Shown one piece after another: positions 35,454-44,644 of a stretch of 64,000 bases of DNA (the stretch's first letter is position 1; each line of letters begins with the position of its first letter). The notes beneath the pieces were generated by a model, which saw only the letters and a list, made by a program, of their open reading frames with translations, did no database searches and was not told the origin of the DNA. Where the stretch lies: the NCBI RefSeq assembly GCF_002291425.1, contig NZ_CP014136.1, positions 496,001 through 560,000 of the forward strand. Reading direction: 5' to 3'. The stretch comes from Gibbsiella quercinecans. Lineage in GTDB: Bacteria > Pseudomonadota > Gammaproteobacteria > Enterobacterales > Enterobacteriaceae. The translations under genes and the position numbers were made by a program.

Positions 35454-37000
35454 TGAACACCAATACCACGCACGGGGGAGCGCCCCCGTCTGGCCTGGTG
35501 ATGCACCAGATCAGTAAACGCTTTGCCAACGTGGCCGCGCTCAATGCGGTCACCCTAACCATCAACCCCGGTGAAATTCATGGCTTGATCGGCGAGAACG
35601 GCGCCGGTAAATCCACCCTGATTAAAATTCTCGCCGGCGTCTACCAGGCGGACGGCGGCAGTATAACCCTGGACGGCGTCAGCCTGCCGCAGGGCAAACC
35701 CGCCGCCATCGAAGCACTGGGCATCCGCGTTATTCACCAGGAACTGAACCTGATCCCCCACTTCACCGTGGCGGAGTCGGTGTTTCTTGGCCAGGAGTAT
35801 CGGCGGGCGGGCGGTTGGCTCAATCGCCGGCGGATGATTGCCGCCACCGAAGCCTTCTTCCGCAGCACCTGGCAGCTGAATATCGACGCCCGGCGCCTGA
35901 TCCGCGATCTGAGCCTGGCCGAACGTAAACTGGTGCAGATTGCCCGCGCGCTGATCGATGGCGCCGCACGCCTGGTAGTGTTCGACGAACCCACCGCGCC
36001 GCTCGAGGCCCATGAAGCGAGCCTGGTTTCCGCCGCGATCGTGCGCCTGCGCGAGCAAGGGATCGCCATTCTGTATATTTCCCACTATCTCAATGAGATC
36101 GCCGCGCTGTGCGATCGGGCGACGGTATTACGCAATGGCGAAGTGGTCGGCTATCCGGACCGCGATCTGCTGCAAAACACCGATGCGGTGATCAACCTGA
36201 TGGTCGGGCGGGATATCGAACAGCTCTATACCCCGCGCCAAAACGCCGCGGCCGCCACAAGCGCGCCGCTGCTGGCGGTCAGGGGGCTTTCCGACGGCCG
36301 CCAGTTGCACAACGTCAGCTTTGAGGTAAAGCCGGGCGAGATTGTCGGCGTGGCGGGCCTGCTGGGCGCCGGCCGGGATATTCTGATCGATACCCTGTAC
36401 GGGCTGAAAACCGCCAAACAGGGCGAGATCGTGCTCGACGGGCGCCCGCGCCGCATCACCTCCCCCAAGCAGGCGATCCGTGCCGGCATGGCGCTGGTGC
36501 CGCGGGATCGGCGTCATCAGGGGCTGATCCTGCCGTTTTCCGCGGCGGATAACATTAATCTGGCCTCGCTGCCCAAGACGGCCACGTTGGGATGGGAACG
36601 GCGCGCGCTGGCGCGGAAAAAGGCGCAGGACTGGATTACGCGGTTAAGTATTCGCCCGGCCCGTCCGGAGATCCCGGTGCGCTATATGAGCGGCGGTAAT
36701 CAGCAGAAAGTGATCCTGGCCCGTTGGCTGGGCACCGATGCACGCCTGTTTATTCTCGATGAGCCAACGCTTGGCGTGGACATTGGCGCACGCAGCGATA
36801 TTTATCAGCGCACCCGGCAACTGGCCGAGCAAGGCAGAGCGGTGCTGGTTTCTTCCAGCGACGCCACCGAACTGCTGGGCCTGTGCGACCGTATTTTGGT
36901 GATGTGGCGGGGTGAGCTGGTGGCGGATTTGCCCACGGCAGCGCTAACGCTGGATGCCTTGTTAGTGGCAATCAATGGTGGACAGGAACAACCGGTATGA
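35453..37000 (+). CDS. ribose-type sugar ABC transporter, double ATPase subunit
   Basis: 515 residues with two ABC domains (RbsA/MglA type). The first has Walker A GENGAGKSTLIKIL and LVVFDEPTAPLE; the second has GLLGAGRDILIDTL in place of Walker A, signature MSGGNQQKVILARWL and FILDEPTLGVDIGA. The start is GTG, overlapping the binding-protein stop (TAGTG). No separate leading ribosome site, so coupled translation is likely. Confidence 0.92.
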   Translation: MNTNTTHGGAPPSGLVMHQISKRFANVAALNAVTLTINPGEIHGLIGENGAGKSTLIKILAGVYQADGGSITLDGVSLPQGKPAAIEALGIRVIHQELNLIPHFTVAESVFLGQEYRRAGGWLNRRRMIAATEAFFRSTWQLNIDARRLIRDLSLAERKLVQIARALIDGAARLVVFDEPTAPLEAHEASLVSAAIVRLREQGIAILYISHYLNEIAALCDRATVLRNGEVVGYPDRDLLQNTDAVINLMVGRDIEQLYTPRQNAAAATSAPLLAVRGLSDGRQLHNVSFEVKPGEIVGVAGLLGAGRDILIDTLYGLKTAKQGEIVLDGRPRRITSPKQAIRAGMALVPRDRRHQGLILPFSAADNINLASLPKTATLGWERRALARKKAQDWITRLSIRPARPEIPVRYMSGGNQQKVILARWLGTDARLFILDEPTLGVDIGARSDIYQRTRQLAEQGRAVLVSSSDATELLGLCDRILVMWRGELVADLPTAALTLDALLVAINGGQEQPV

Positions 37001-37983
37001 GCACTGATATCCAGCCGCGCGGCGCGCTGCGCGCCTCGGCGCTGATTGAACGATTCCCGTTAATCTTATTCTTCGCCCTGCTGATTTGGCTCAGCATCCA
37101 GTCGCCGTGGTTCCTCAGTTGGCAAAACATCAGTTTGATGCTGGTGCAAAGCGTGCCGCTGGCGATTTTAAGTTTTGGCCTGGTGTGTGTGATCGCCGTC
37201 GGCGGTGATGATGTGGTGTCCGGCGGCATCGATCTCTCCTTACCGGCGATCGCCGTGTTGGGCGTGGCGTTGCTAAGCCTGGGGATGACCGAATGGCTGC
37301 TGCCTTATCCGTTGCTGCTGGCCCTGCTGGCGGCGGCGTGCCTGGCGTGCGGGGCGATCAACGCCCTGCTGGCGCTGGTGGCCGGGCTGCCGCCGCTGTT
37401 GGCCACGCTGTCAACCTCCGTGGCGTTTACCGGCCTGACCGATCTGCTGACCGGCCAGCGGCGAATCAGCGTCAGCGATCCGTTGATGGTGGCATTTCGC
37501 GACGACAACCTGTTTGGCCTCCCCTACCCGCTGCTGTATTTGCTGGCGGTGTTTCTGCTGTTCCAGTATCTGGTGCACCATTCACGCTTCGGCCAGCATA
37601 TCCAGGCGGTGGGCGGCAACCACGACATGGCGCAGATGTGCGGGCTGAATGTACGTGGGCTGACGTTCAGCGTTTGGCTGCTGGCCGGCGTGGCGGCCGG
37701 GCTGGCGGTATTCCCCTTGCTGAGCCAGGGTTCAGGCAGCAGCAGCGGCACCGCTACCCCGCTGTTGCTGGAAACCGTGCTGGCGACCTTTATCGGCGCC
37801 GCCTTTTCCCGCCGCCGGGTCGTCACCATCTGGGGGGCATTGCTCGGCGCCGTGTTGGTCAATGCCCTGTCCAACGGGCTGGGGCTATTGGGAGTGAATA
37901 TTTTCTGGATGGGCGCCATTAAAGGCGCGCTGATCCTGGTGGTGCTGGCGGCCTCCGCATTGCAGCACAAAGGGGGCAAATAA
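36997..37983 (+). CDS. ribose-type sugar ABC transporter, permease 1
   Basis: 328 residues with about nine membrane helices (RbsC type). Seen: GGDDVVSGGIDLSLPAIAVL, the permease loop VGGNHDMAQMCGLNVRG and GGVLF-like ATFIGAAFSRRRVVTIWGAL. ATGA overlap with the ATPase gene. It pairs with permease 2 to form a heterodimer, as seen when such operons have two permease genes. Confidence 0.9.
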   Translation: MSTDIQPRGALRASALIERFPLILFFALLIWLSIQSPWFLSWQNISLMLVQSVPLAILSFGLVCVIAVGGDDVVSGGIDLSLPAIAVLGVALLSLGMTEWLLPYPLLLALLAAACLACGAINALLALVAGLPPLLATLSTSVAFTGLTDLLTGQRRISVSDPLMVAFRDDNLFGLPYPLLYLLAVFLLFQYLVHHSRFGQHIQAVGGNHDMAQMCGLNVRGLTFSVWLLAGVAAGLAVFPLLSQGSGSSSGTATPLLLETVLATFIGAAFSRRRVVTIWGALLGAVLVNALSNGLGLLGVNIFWMGAIKGALILVVLAASALQHKGGK

Positions 37984-38987
37984 TGCGTTTATTCACCTTG
38001 ATGCGTGGCGGCGTGGCGGAAAACACCGGCCGCACGCCGCTGGCCTGGCTTTCGCGCGCGGGGTTCGCCCTGATCACGCTGCTGGTTATCGCGCTATTCA
38101 ACTGGGCCAACCCGGTTTTTTTAACGCTGGGTAACTGGGGCAACCTGCTGCAAGGCTGCGCCATCTTGCTGATCGTGGCAATGGCGATGACGCTGATCGT
38201 CAGCGCCGGCGCCATCGATCTTTCCGTCGGCGTGGCGCTCGACTTCGGCGCCGCCTTCGCCCTGGTGGCGTTGAAGACCTGGCAACTGCCCTGGGAGATC
38301 GCGGTGCTGTGCGCCCTGCTGGGGGGCGTAACCATCGGTTTGCTCAATGCGTTTTTGATTCTGGTGTGCCAGATCAGGCCGTTTCTCGCCACGCTCGGCA
38401 CCTGGTTTATCGCCAGCAGCGTCGAGCGGATTTATACCGACGGCGGCGGCGCCATTTCCTACCGGCGGATGGCGCCGGAATATCACGATCTGGCGGTGGG
38501 CAATCTAGGGGGCATCCCCACGCCGGTGGTGATTGTGCTGGTTCTCTGGCTGGCCGCATGGCTGATCACCGAACGCACGCTGTTCGGCAAACGGGTGCGT
38601 GCCGTGGGGCAGAACGGCGAAGCCGCGCGTATCGCCGGGATCCGCGATCGCCAAACCCTGTTTTGGGTGCTGATCGCCGCGTCGGCGCTGTGTGCGGTCG
38701 GCGGGGTTATTTTGTCCGCCAACCTGCGCCAATTCACCCCGCTGGCCGGGCAGGCCTACCTGATGGACGCGATCGCCGCGGTTTTCATTGGCACCGCGTT
38801 TAATCGCCAGGGCCGCGTCAGTATGGCCGGCACCCTGGGCGGGGTGCTGTTCCTTGCCGTCATCGACAATGGGCTCAACCTGATGGGGCTCAATTACCTG
38901 GTTAAAGATGCGCTGATCGGGGTGATCCTGGTGGTGGCATTGGCCGTTTCATTTTGGCAGGCGCGCCTGCGCCAGCACCGTTACTGA
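37983..38987 (+). CDS. ribose-type sugar ABC transporter, permease 2
   Basis: 334 residues, RbsC-type permease. MTLIVSAGAIDLSVGVALDF, FLATLGTWFIASSVERIYTD, VGQNGEAARIAGIRDRQT and AVFIGTAFNRQGRVSMAGTL are the family motifs. It overlaps permease 1 by one base (TAATG). It precedes the PfkB kinase gene by 19 bp. Confidence 0.9.
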   Translation: MRLFTLMRGGVAENTGRTPLAWLSRAGFALITLLVIALFNWANPVFLTLGNWGNLLQGCAILLIVAMAMTLIVSAGAIDLSVGVALDFGAAFALVALKTWQLPWEIAVLCALLGGVTIGLLNAFLILVCQIRPFLATLGTWFIASSVERIYTDGGGAISYRRMAPEYHDLAVGNLGGIPTPVVIVLVLWLAAWLITERTLFGKRVRAVGQNGEAARIAGIRDRQTLFWVLIAASALCAVGGVILSANLRQFTPLAGQAYLMDAIAAVFIGTAFNRQGRVSMAGTLGGVLFLAVIDNGLNLMGLNYLVKDALIGVILVVALAVSFWQARLRQHRY

Positions 38988-39006
38988 TTTTTAAGGAGAT
39001 TGGGCT

Positions 39007-39957
39007 ATGTCTTCCCCGTTTGACGCGGTTTTCGTCGGGCTTACGATTCTGGATATTGCCGGGCGGCCCGTGAGCGGCATTCCTGCCGGCGGCGGCGTGC
39101 AGTTTATCGAGCAGATCCGCCTTAACCCGGCCGGCACCGCGGCGGGCGCGGTGATCAACGCCGCCAAGCTCGGCATTAACACCGCGGCCGTCGCCTGCCT
39201 GGGCTATGACGAAAAGGCAGATTTTATTCTCAGCAGCTACCGCCGGCTGGGCATTGATTGTTCGCTGATCCAGCAAACCGCCAACAAGGAAACCTCCGCC
39301 ACGCTGTTGCCAATCCGCCCTAACGGCGAACGGCCGGCGTTGCACTGCCGCGGCGCTTCCGATGAACTGTTTGTGGCGGACGACCAGTTCGACCAGGTGC
39401 TGAACTGCCGCTTCCTGCACCATGGAGGAACCGGGCTGCTGGCCGCGATGGATCAGGGGCAAAGCGCCCGCCTGCTGGCGGCGGCCAAGCGGCGAGGCGT
39501 GGTGACCAGCTTCGATTTGATCGCACCGAACAGCGAGACGCTGGCGTTGTTGCGCCCATTGCTGCCCCACGTTGACTATTTTATGCCTTCCCTTGAAGAG
39601 GCCGCCTTCCTCTCCGGGCTGCAGGATCCTGCGCAGATCGCCGCGTTTTTCTTTGCGCTTGGCGTCGGCAACTGCGTTTTCAAAGACGGGCCGCACGGCT
39701 CATGGCTGTTCACCCGGGAAAAAGCGCAGCATATCCCGGCCTGGCAGGTTACCGCGCTGGACACCACCGGCTGCGGCGACAGCTACTGCGGCGGTTTTAT
39801 TGCCGCACTGGCGCGCGGGCTGGCGGTTGAACAGGCGTGCCGGGTGGCCTCGGCGGTGGCGGCGCTGGTGGCGACCGGGCTCGGTTCGGATGCGGGAGTG
39901 GTGGATTGGGAACACACGCAGGCATTTATGGCCAACACGCCGGTGTACGCCGGGTAA
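39007..39957 (+). CDS. PfkB-family carbohydrate kinase
   Basis: 316 residues of the ribokinase family. Seen: the N-terminal glycine-rich LNPAGTAAGAVINAAKLG, and the C-terminal catalytic signature VTALDTTGCGDSYCGGFIAAL with the base Asp in GCGD. AAGGAG stands eight bases before the ATG. As the last gene of the ABC operon it should phosphorylate the imported sugar or a product. The window also has an FGGY kinase facing it, so two phosphorylations, or two substrates, are possible. The sugar is unknown. Confidence 0.9.
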   Translation: MSSPFDAVFVGLTILDIAGRPVSGIPAGGGVQFIEQIRLNPAGTAAGAVINAAKLGINTAAVACLGYDEKADFILSSYRRLGIDCSLIQQTANKETSATLLPIRPNGERPALHCRGASDELFVADDQFDQVLNCRFLHHGGTGLLAAMDQGQSARLLAAAKRRGVVTSFDLIAPNSETLALLRPLLPHVDYFMPSLEEAAFLSGLQDPAQIAAFFFALGVGNCVFKDGPHGSWLFTREKAQHIPAWQVTALDTTGCGDSYCGGFIAALARGLAVEQACRVASAVAALVATGLGSDAGVVDWEHTQAFMANTPVYAG

Positions 39958-39963
39958 TCAACC

Positions 39964-39979
39964 GGGGCCTGACGGCCCC
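39964..39979. terminator. short inverted repeat between the convergent kinase and dehydrogenase genes
   Basis: GGGGCC and GGCCCC around TGAC in a 27-bp gap. Probably a two-way terminator. Confidence 0.45.
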
Positions 39980-39984
39980 AAGTC

Positions 39985-41013
39985 TTAGCGCCAGGCGTAC
40001 AACAGCGGCTCACCGGCCACATAGCGCTGCAAATCCGCGGCGATCATGGCGGTGTGTTTTTGGATGCTTTCACGCGTTGCGCCGGCAATATGCGGGGTAA
40101 TGATGACGTTATCCAGCTCATTGATGAACGGGTGCTCACGCCACAACGGTTCCTGATGATAAACGTCCAGCGCCGCGCCGCCCAACGGCCCGTGGCGTAA
40201 TGCCGCAATCAGATCCGCTTCCACGACCACCGCGGCGCGCGAGGTATTAATCAGTAACGCGCCGGGTTTCATTGTGCTCAGCAGTTGGGCGTTGACCAGG
40301 CCATCGCTGTGCGGCCCGCTACTCAGGTGCAGGCTGACGATATCCGCCTGGGCAAACAGTGCCGCCAGCGTGGTTTTATGCAGCCCCGGCTCATCAATAT
40401 CCTCTGCGGCGACGAACGGATCGACCACCAGAATATTCATGCCGAAGGCCCGCGCGATACGCGCCACCCGGCGGCCAATGTTGCCATAGCCAACCAGCCC
40501 CAGCGTTTTATTACGCAGCTCGCCGCCTTTAAACACTTCATACGGGCTCTCCGGGCTAACGTCCCACACCACATCGCGCCGCAGCCCCGCCTGGGTTTGG
40601 GCTTCGCTTTGTGCCTGGCGTGTGAAAGCGCCGCGCTTTAACGCCGCGTGGGCCTGGGGAATATGGCGCATCAGGCTGAGCATCAGCCCGAGCGTTAACT
40701 CCGCTGCGGCGTCGGCATTGCGCCCCGGCGTATACAGCACGGTGATCTTGCGCGCACGCGCCGCCTGAATATCAATATTCACCGGGTTCGCCCGGGTACA
40801 GGCGATCACCTGCAGGTGGGGGCAGGCGGCGATCACCTCCGCGGTGATATCGTCGTAGCTGGTGACCAATACCTCGGCATCGTGCGCCAGCGCGACCATC
40901 TGTTCGGGCTGGAGTTTAGGTTTGCCGATCGCCCACCCGGCCACCACCAGTTCCCCCAGGGCATGGAACGGCTGCAAATCGCCGGCATATTCAGCGGTAA
41001 AAACGATTTTCAT
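39985..41013 (-). CDS. D-isomer-specific 2-hydroxyacid dehydrogenase
   Basis: 342 residues. NAD binding is GLVGYGNIGRRVARIARAF; the catalytic Arg is in INTSRAAVVVEADLIAAL and the catalytic His in ITPHIAGATRES, the three features of the SerA/PdxB/GyaR superfamily. A longer start at 41067 would overlap the kinase gene; the ATG at 41013, two bases after the kinase stop, begins at the true N-terminus (MKIVFTAEYAGD). It likely oxidises or reduces a 2-hydroxy/2-oxo acid from the sugar pathway. It is last in the leftward set MtnB-like, FGGY kinase, dehydrogenase. Confidence 0.88.
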   Translation of the reverse strand: MKIVFTAEYAGDLQPFHALGELVVAGWAIGKPKLQPEQMVALAHDAEVLVTSYDDITAEVIAACPHLQVIACTRANPVNIDIQAARARKITVLYTPGRNADAAAELTLGLMLSLMRHIPQAHAALKRGAFTRQAQSEAQTQAGLRRDVVWDVSPESPYEVFKGGELRNKTLGLVGYGNIGRRVARIARAFGMNILVVDPFVAAEDIDEPGLHKTTLAALFAQADIVSLHLSSGPHSDGLVNAQLLSTMKPGALLINTSRAAVVVEADLIAALRHGPLGGAALDVYHQEPLWREHPFINELDNVIITPHIAGATRESIQKHTAMIAADLQRYVAGEPLLYAWR

Positions 41014-41015
41014 GG

Positions 41016-42509
41016 TTAGTTTTCCTGAGAATGGAGGCTTTGTAATGCGTCGTGCCTTGCCTGCCACACCGGCTGCAACCGTTCGCGCAACAGGCGATAG
41101 ACCGGGAACAGGGCGCGATAGGTGGCATGCGCCTGCTGGTTGGGCAGGTAGCGTGTCTGTTCAATATCCGGGTAGTGGCTGAGCGCCCCAACGCTGCGGG
41201 CGGCCAGAATCGCCGCCCCGCGGGCGCTGAGTTCGTTAAAATGGCTGGCCACCACGGTTCTACCGGTACAATCGGCGATGATCTGCAACCAAGTGGCCGA
41301 GGCCGCACCGCCGCCCGTTAGATACAGGCTGCCGTCATTGGGGTAGCCTTGCAGCGAATCGACGATCGCATAGGCCAGCCCTTCGAAGACCGCGCGTTGA
41401 AGCTGCGCGCGGGTAGTATGCTGGCTCACGCCAAAATATCCCGCCCGGGCGGTGGGGCTGAAAAACGGCGCCCGTTCACCGTTTAAATACGGCTGCCAGA
41501 AAACGCCGCCGCAGCCGGGCGCCACAGCGGCGACCTCGTGCTCCAGCGCCACCAGATCCGGCGCCAGCGAGATCTGCTGTTGCAGCCAGTCGATATTCGG
41601 GGTGCCGGCCTGCATGGGGAACAGGTTGATAAAGCTGCCGGCTTCAGTGTGCGTCACGAAACGGGTGCCGCTGCTGACGGTTTCCCGGCCATGACAGACG
41701 ATGCCGGTACAGCAGGTGGTGCCGAGAATGGTGTAGATATCACCGTCGTTAATCGCGCCGCATCCCAGCGCGGCGCTACACACATCCAGCGCGCCGGCAG
41801 CAATCGGCGTGCCGGCCGCCAGGCCGCACAGCGCGGCCACCTCGGGGCGCAAAGTGCCGGCCTGGGCATCCGGCGGCAACAGCGGCGGGAATAATGGCCG
41901 CAGGCTTTCCAGCCCCAGTTCTTCCAGCATCAGCGACGAAAGCGCGCCGGTGGCCTGATTGAGCAACGAAGCGCTGGCATCGGTAATGTCCAGCGCGGCG
42001 ATGCCGGTTAAACGAAAGCGAACCCAGTCCTTGGCACAGAACAGGTAACGCGCCGCCGCCAGCCTTTCCGGTTGAAAGCGCCGGAGCCAACAGAGTTGCA
42101 GGCTGGTATTGCACGGTTGCAGATGGGTACCGGTTTCGGCGAACAGGAGCTGATCAAGCCCTGGCCGAGCAAGCAGTTCCGTCATCAGCGCATGGCTGCG
42201 GGTATCGCTCCACAAGATGCCGGGGCCGACCGGGTTGCCCGCCTCATCGCTGAGCCAAACCCCTTCCCCCTGCCCCGCCAGGCCGATGGCCCTGATCCGC
42301 CCCTGTTGCAGTTCCGGCGCCTGCGCCACGCGGCTTAAGGTGCGCAACACCGATTGCCACAGTTGCTCCATATCCTGTTCCGCCGCCCCATCGGGCGCCA
42401 GGTTCGGGCTGGTGTTCTCCGCCGCGCTGGCGATAGCATGAAAATCGCGGTTAAACAGCACGGCCTTGACGCGCGACGTGCCGATATCAATGCCCAGAAA
42501 CAAATCCAT
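41016..42509 (-). CDS. FGGY-family carbohydrate kinase
   Basis: 497 residues, typical for the family. Actin-like ATPase motifs: FLGIDIGTSRVKAVLF (phosphate 1), GILWSDTRSHALM, AAGALDVCSAALGCG (likely catalytic Asp) and YLTGGGAASATWLQIIADC (adenosine). The ribosome site is weak. FGGY kinases act on ketoses or polyols, for example xylulose, rhamnulose and fuculose; the subgroup here resembles the xylulose/erythritol branch, not firmly. Translationally close to the MtnB-like gene (50 bp) and to the dehydrogenase (2 bp), so the three act in one pathway. A ketose 1-phosphate product would suit the MtnB-like partner (inference). Confidence 0.9.
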   Translation of the reverse strand: MDLFLGIDIGTSRVKAVLFNRDFHAIASAAENTSPNLAPDGAAEQDMEQLWQSVLRTLSRVAQAPELQQGRIRAIGLAGQGEGVWLSDEAGNPVGPGILWSDTRSHALMTELLARPGLDQLLFAETGTHLQPCNTSLQLCWLRRFQPERLAAARYLFCAKDWVRFRLTGIAALDITDASASLLNQATGALSSLMLEELGLESLRPLFPPLLPPDAQAGTLRPEVAALCGLAAGTPIAAGALDVCSAALGCGAINDGDIYTILGTTCCTGIVCHGRETVSSGTRFVTHTEAGSFINLFPMQAGTPNIDWLQQQISLAPDLVALEHEVAAVAPGCGGVFWQPYLNGERAPFFSPTARAGYFGVSQHTTRAQLQRAVFEGLAYAIVDSLQGYPNDGSLYLTGGGAASATWLQIIADCTGRTVVASHFNELSARGAAILAARSVGALSHYPDIEQTRYLPNQQAHATYRALFPVYRLLRERLQPVWQARHDALQSLHSQEN

Positions 42510-42559
42510 ACACGAAGACTCTCTGTTGTCAGGCCAGAAACTCTGGCGCCGGCGCGCGG

Positions 42560-43171
42560 TTAATCACGCTCGTAGAGGCGGCGCTGCATCTCGCATTCGA
42601 AGAGGAATTCCAGGCCTTCCAGGTGGCGTTTGGCAACGTTGACGTCTTCTCCCCAGCAGGTCAGACCGTGGCCGCGCAGCAGGAAGCCGTATTGCAGTTG
42701 GTTCGCCTGCGCATAGCTTTCGATGCGGCTCGCCAGCGCGGCAATATCCTGATCGTTATCAAAAATAGCAATCGGCACGCTGGCCAGGTGGCTATGCTGG
42801 CCGCTGAGCGTTTTTTGCATCTCATAGCCCTGCAGCACCAGTTGCGCGCGCTTCTCAATGCGCGACAGCACGGTGGCATTCACCGTATGCACGTGTAGCA
42901 CCACATTGGCCTGCGGGAAAAGGCGGTAAATCAGGGTATGCAACCCGGTCTCGGCAGAAGGTTTGCGCCCCGACGGCGCCTGATTGCTGGCAATCTCAAC
43001 CTGCAGGAAATCTGCCGGGGTCAGGCTGCCCTTATCCCGGCCAGACTCACTGAGCCAGCACCACTCGCTGTCCTGGCGAAGCGACATATTCCCGCCGGTT
43101 GCCGGCGCCCAGCCCTTGGCGCCAATCCAATGACAGGCGGTCACCAACTGCGCCAGTTGTTCTTGCCACAT
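42560..43171 (-). CDS. mtnB: MtnB-like methylthioribulose-1-phosphate dehydratase (class II aldolase fold)
   Basis: 203 residues, the length of Klebsiella MtnB. Family phrases in order: WIGAKGWAPATGGNMS, WCWLSESGRDKGSL, PSGRKPSAETGLHTLIYRLF, LHVHTVNATVLSR (Zn ligands), FDNDQDIAALASRI and LLRGHGLTCWG (third Zn His), then RHLEGLEFLFECE. This is much closer to MtnB than to fuculose-phosphate aldolase. Known reaction: dehydration of 5-methylthioribulose 1-phosphate in methionine salvage. The other salvage genes (mtnA, mtnK, mtnC, mtnD) are not beside it; an FGGY kinase, a dehydrogenase and a sugar importer are. It may be the normal enzyme relocated or a paralogue for another 5-modified pentulose phosphate. 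GAGGAA before the ATG. Confidence 0.85.
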   Translation of the reverse strand: MWQEQLAQLVTACHWIGAKGWAPATGGNMSLRQDSEWCWLSESGRDKGSLTPADFLQVEIASNQAPSGRKPSAETGLHTLIYRLFPQANVVLHVHTVNATVLSRIEKRAQLVLQGYEMQKTLSGQHSHLASVPIAIFDNDQDIAALASRIESYAQANQLQYGFLLRGHGLTCWGEDVNVAKRHLEGLEFLFECEMQRRLYERD

Positions 43172-43612
43172 ACAATTTCCTCACTTAAAACGTGCGACCG
43201 ATAGCCGCCGGCAGCCGATAGGCTCGCCGCCCGCGGTATGAAATATTTAGAGTATAAATGGCTGATTTTTCGATGCTATCATCGCGGATCGCTTTGGGCA
43301 ATATTACTCATTTATATGAAAAAAGAATTTCATATTCCGTTTTAGCATATTGATAAATAGTAAAAATAATTCGAACTGCTGGAAACCGGCAGAAAATAAA
43401 AACGACTTTTCCAGGATAATTTCGCCGCGGAACAAAACGCTTTTGCGTTTTCTCCCGCAACGTGACGTAGGCAGGGTATAGCTTAATATCCTTATTAAGC
43501 ATGCATAAATTCCCTCAAAATTTTAACTTTGGATATGAGAATTTAATATTTCTCCTTAGGTAGAGATAATTCTAATAATAATTTCACGTTACATGATGCA
43601 GAGAAATTAGGG
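43172..43612. other. 441-bp AT-rich divergent intergenic region
   Basis: No gene accepted; a 64-codon frame on the minus strand at 43308-43502 has no protein-like character. The region should contain promoters for mtnB-like and the salvage operon. A near-perfect stem, CTGCTGG-AAA-CCGGCAG, lies at about 43376-43392. A small terminator-like palindrome is listed separately. Confidence 0.5.
43434..43451 (+). terminator. small terminator-like palindrome
   Basis: AAAACGC-TTTT-GCGTTTT, a 7-bp stem followed by pyrimidines. No gene ends here, so it could be a leader attenuator for the rightward salvage operon or chance. Confidence 0.3.
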
Positions 43613-44644
43613 ATGTCCTACCGACTGAGTATTCTTGATAAAAGCCCACTGGCGGAAGGCGAACATGCCGAACGGGCATTGCAACGGACGCTGGCCCTTG
43701 CCCGCCAGGCGGAAAGCTGGGGTTACCACCGTTTCTGGCTGGCGGAACACCACAACAGCCCGCGGCTCGCCAGCCCGGCGCCCGAAGTGCTGATCCCCTG
43801 GCTGCTGGCCCATACCACCCATATCCGCATCGGTTCAGGCGGCGTGATGCTCCAGCATTACAGCGCTTATAAGGTGGCGGAAAGCTTCAATTTATTAGCC
43901 AACCTGGCGCCGGGGCGCGTCGATTTAGGCGTCGGCAAAGCGCCAGGCGGTTTGCCGCTGGCAAGCCGGGCGTTACAGCGCGGGGTTGATCCGGCGCTGC
44001 GCGGCAACTTCGCCGAACAGTTGGCAGAACTGGATACCTGGCTGAGCGCCGCCTCACCGGCTACGGAGGATAACGATACGCTGTTGGCCACGCCGCTGCC
44101 GCGCATCCCTGCGCAGCGCTTCCTGCTGGGCGCCAGCGAAGAGAGCGCCCGATTAGCAGCCCGCCTTGGCTGGCACTTCGTGTTCGCCGCGCAACTTAAC
44201 GGCGATCGCAGCGCGCTGCAACGCATTCGCGCGCTGTGGCGAACGCTGAATAGCACGGGGCAGTTTATTGTCGCCGTGCAGGCGATCGTCGCCGCCAGCA
44301 GCCAGCAGGCGCAGGCCCTCACCCGGCCTGAGCCGCTGTGGCGGGTAGAGTTGGAAAATGGCCAGCACGTCACGGTATTAACCCAGGAGCAGGCCGATAC
44401 CTTCGCGCGCCAGGCGGAAAGCCCGGTACGGCGCATCGAACCACGTGAACCGTCGTTGCTGAAAGGCACCGCGGCGCAGGTGCATGCCGAACTGGCCGCC
44501 CTGCATCAGGCGTTCGGCATTGATGAATTTATTATCGACACCCCAATCGAAGACGGCCAGGCGCGGCTCACATCCCTGCAGCTTCTGGCCGAATATGCAC
44601 GGCCAACCGCCGGCACCGACCTGTTAACCGAGGAGGCTTCGTGA
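43613..44644 (+). CDS. luciferase-like (LLM) flavin monooxygenase, MsnO8/YtmO-like
   Basis: 343 residues of the bacterial-luciferase-like family. Seen: LSILDKSPLAEG, FWLAEHHNSPRLASPAPEVL, HIRIGSGGVMLQHYSAYKVAE and LLANLAPGRVDLGVGKAPGG. These are hallmarks of the MsnO8 subgroup (B. subtilis YtmO type) that uses FMNH2 supplied by a reductase. It heads an operon with an M20 amidohydrolase (GTGA overlap), an NtaA-type monooxygenase, a GNAT enzyme and an amino-acid ABC transporter, so the substrate is most likely an N-acylated S-substituted cysteine. Confidence 0.87.
   Translation: MSYRLSILDKSPLAEGEHAERALQRTLALARQAESWGYHRFWLAEHHNSPRLASPAPEVLIPWLLAHTTHIRIGSGGVMLQHYSAYKVAESFNLLANLAPGRVDLGVGKAPGGLPLASRALQRGVDPALRGNFAEQLAELDTWLSAASPATEDNDTLLATPLPRIPAQRFLLGASEESARLAARLGWHFVFAAQLNGDRSALQRIRALWRTLNSTGQFIVAVQAIVAASSQQAQALTRPEPLWRVELENGQHVTVLTQEQADTFARQAESPVRRIEPREPSLLKGTAAQVHAELAALHQAFGIDEFIIDTPIEDGQARLTSLQLLAEYARPTAGTDLLTEEAS

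Noticed and set aside
43308-43502. 64-codon minus-strand frame
   Set aside because: No ribosome site, unusual composition, and it lies where two divergent promoters are expected.
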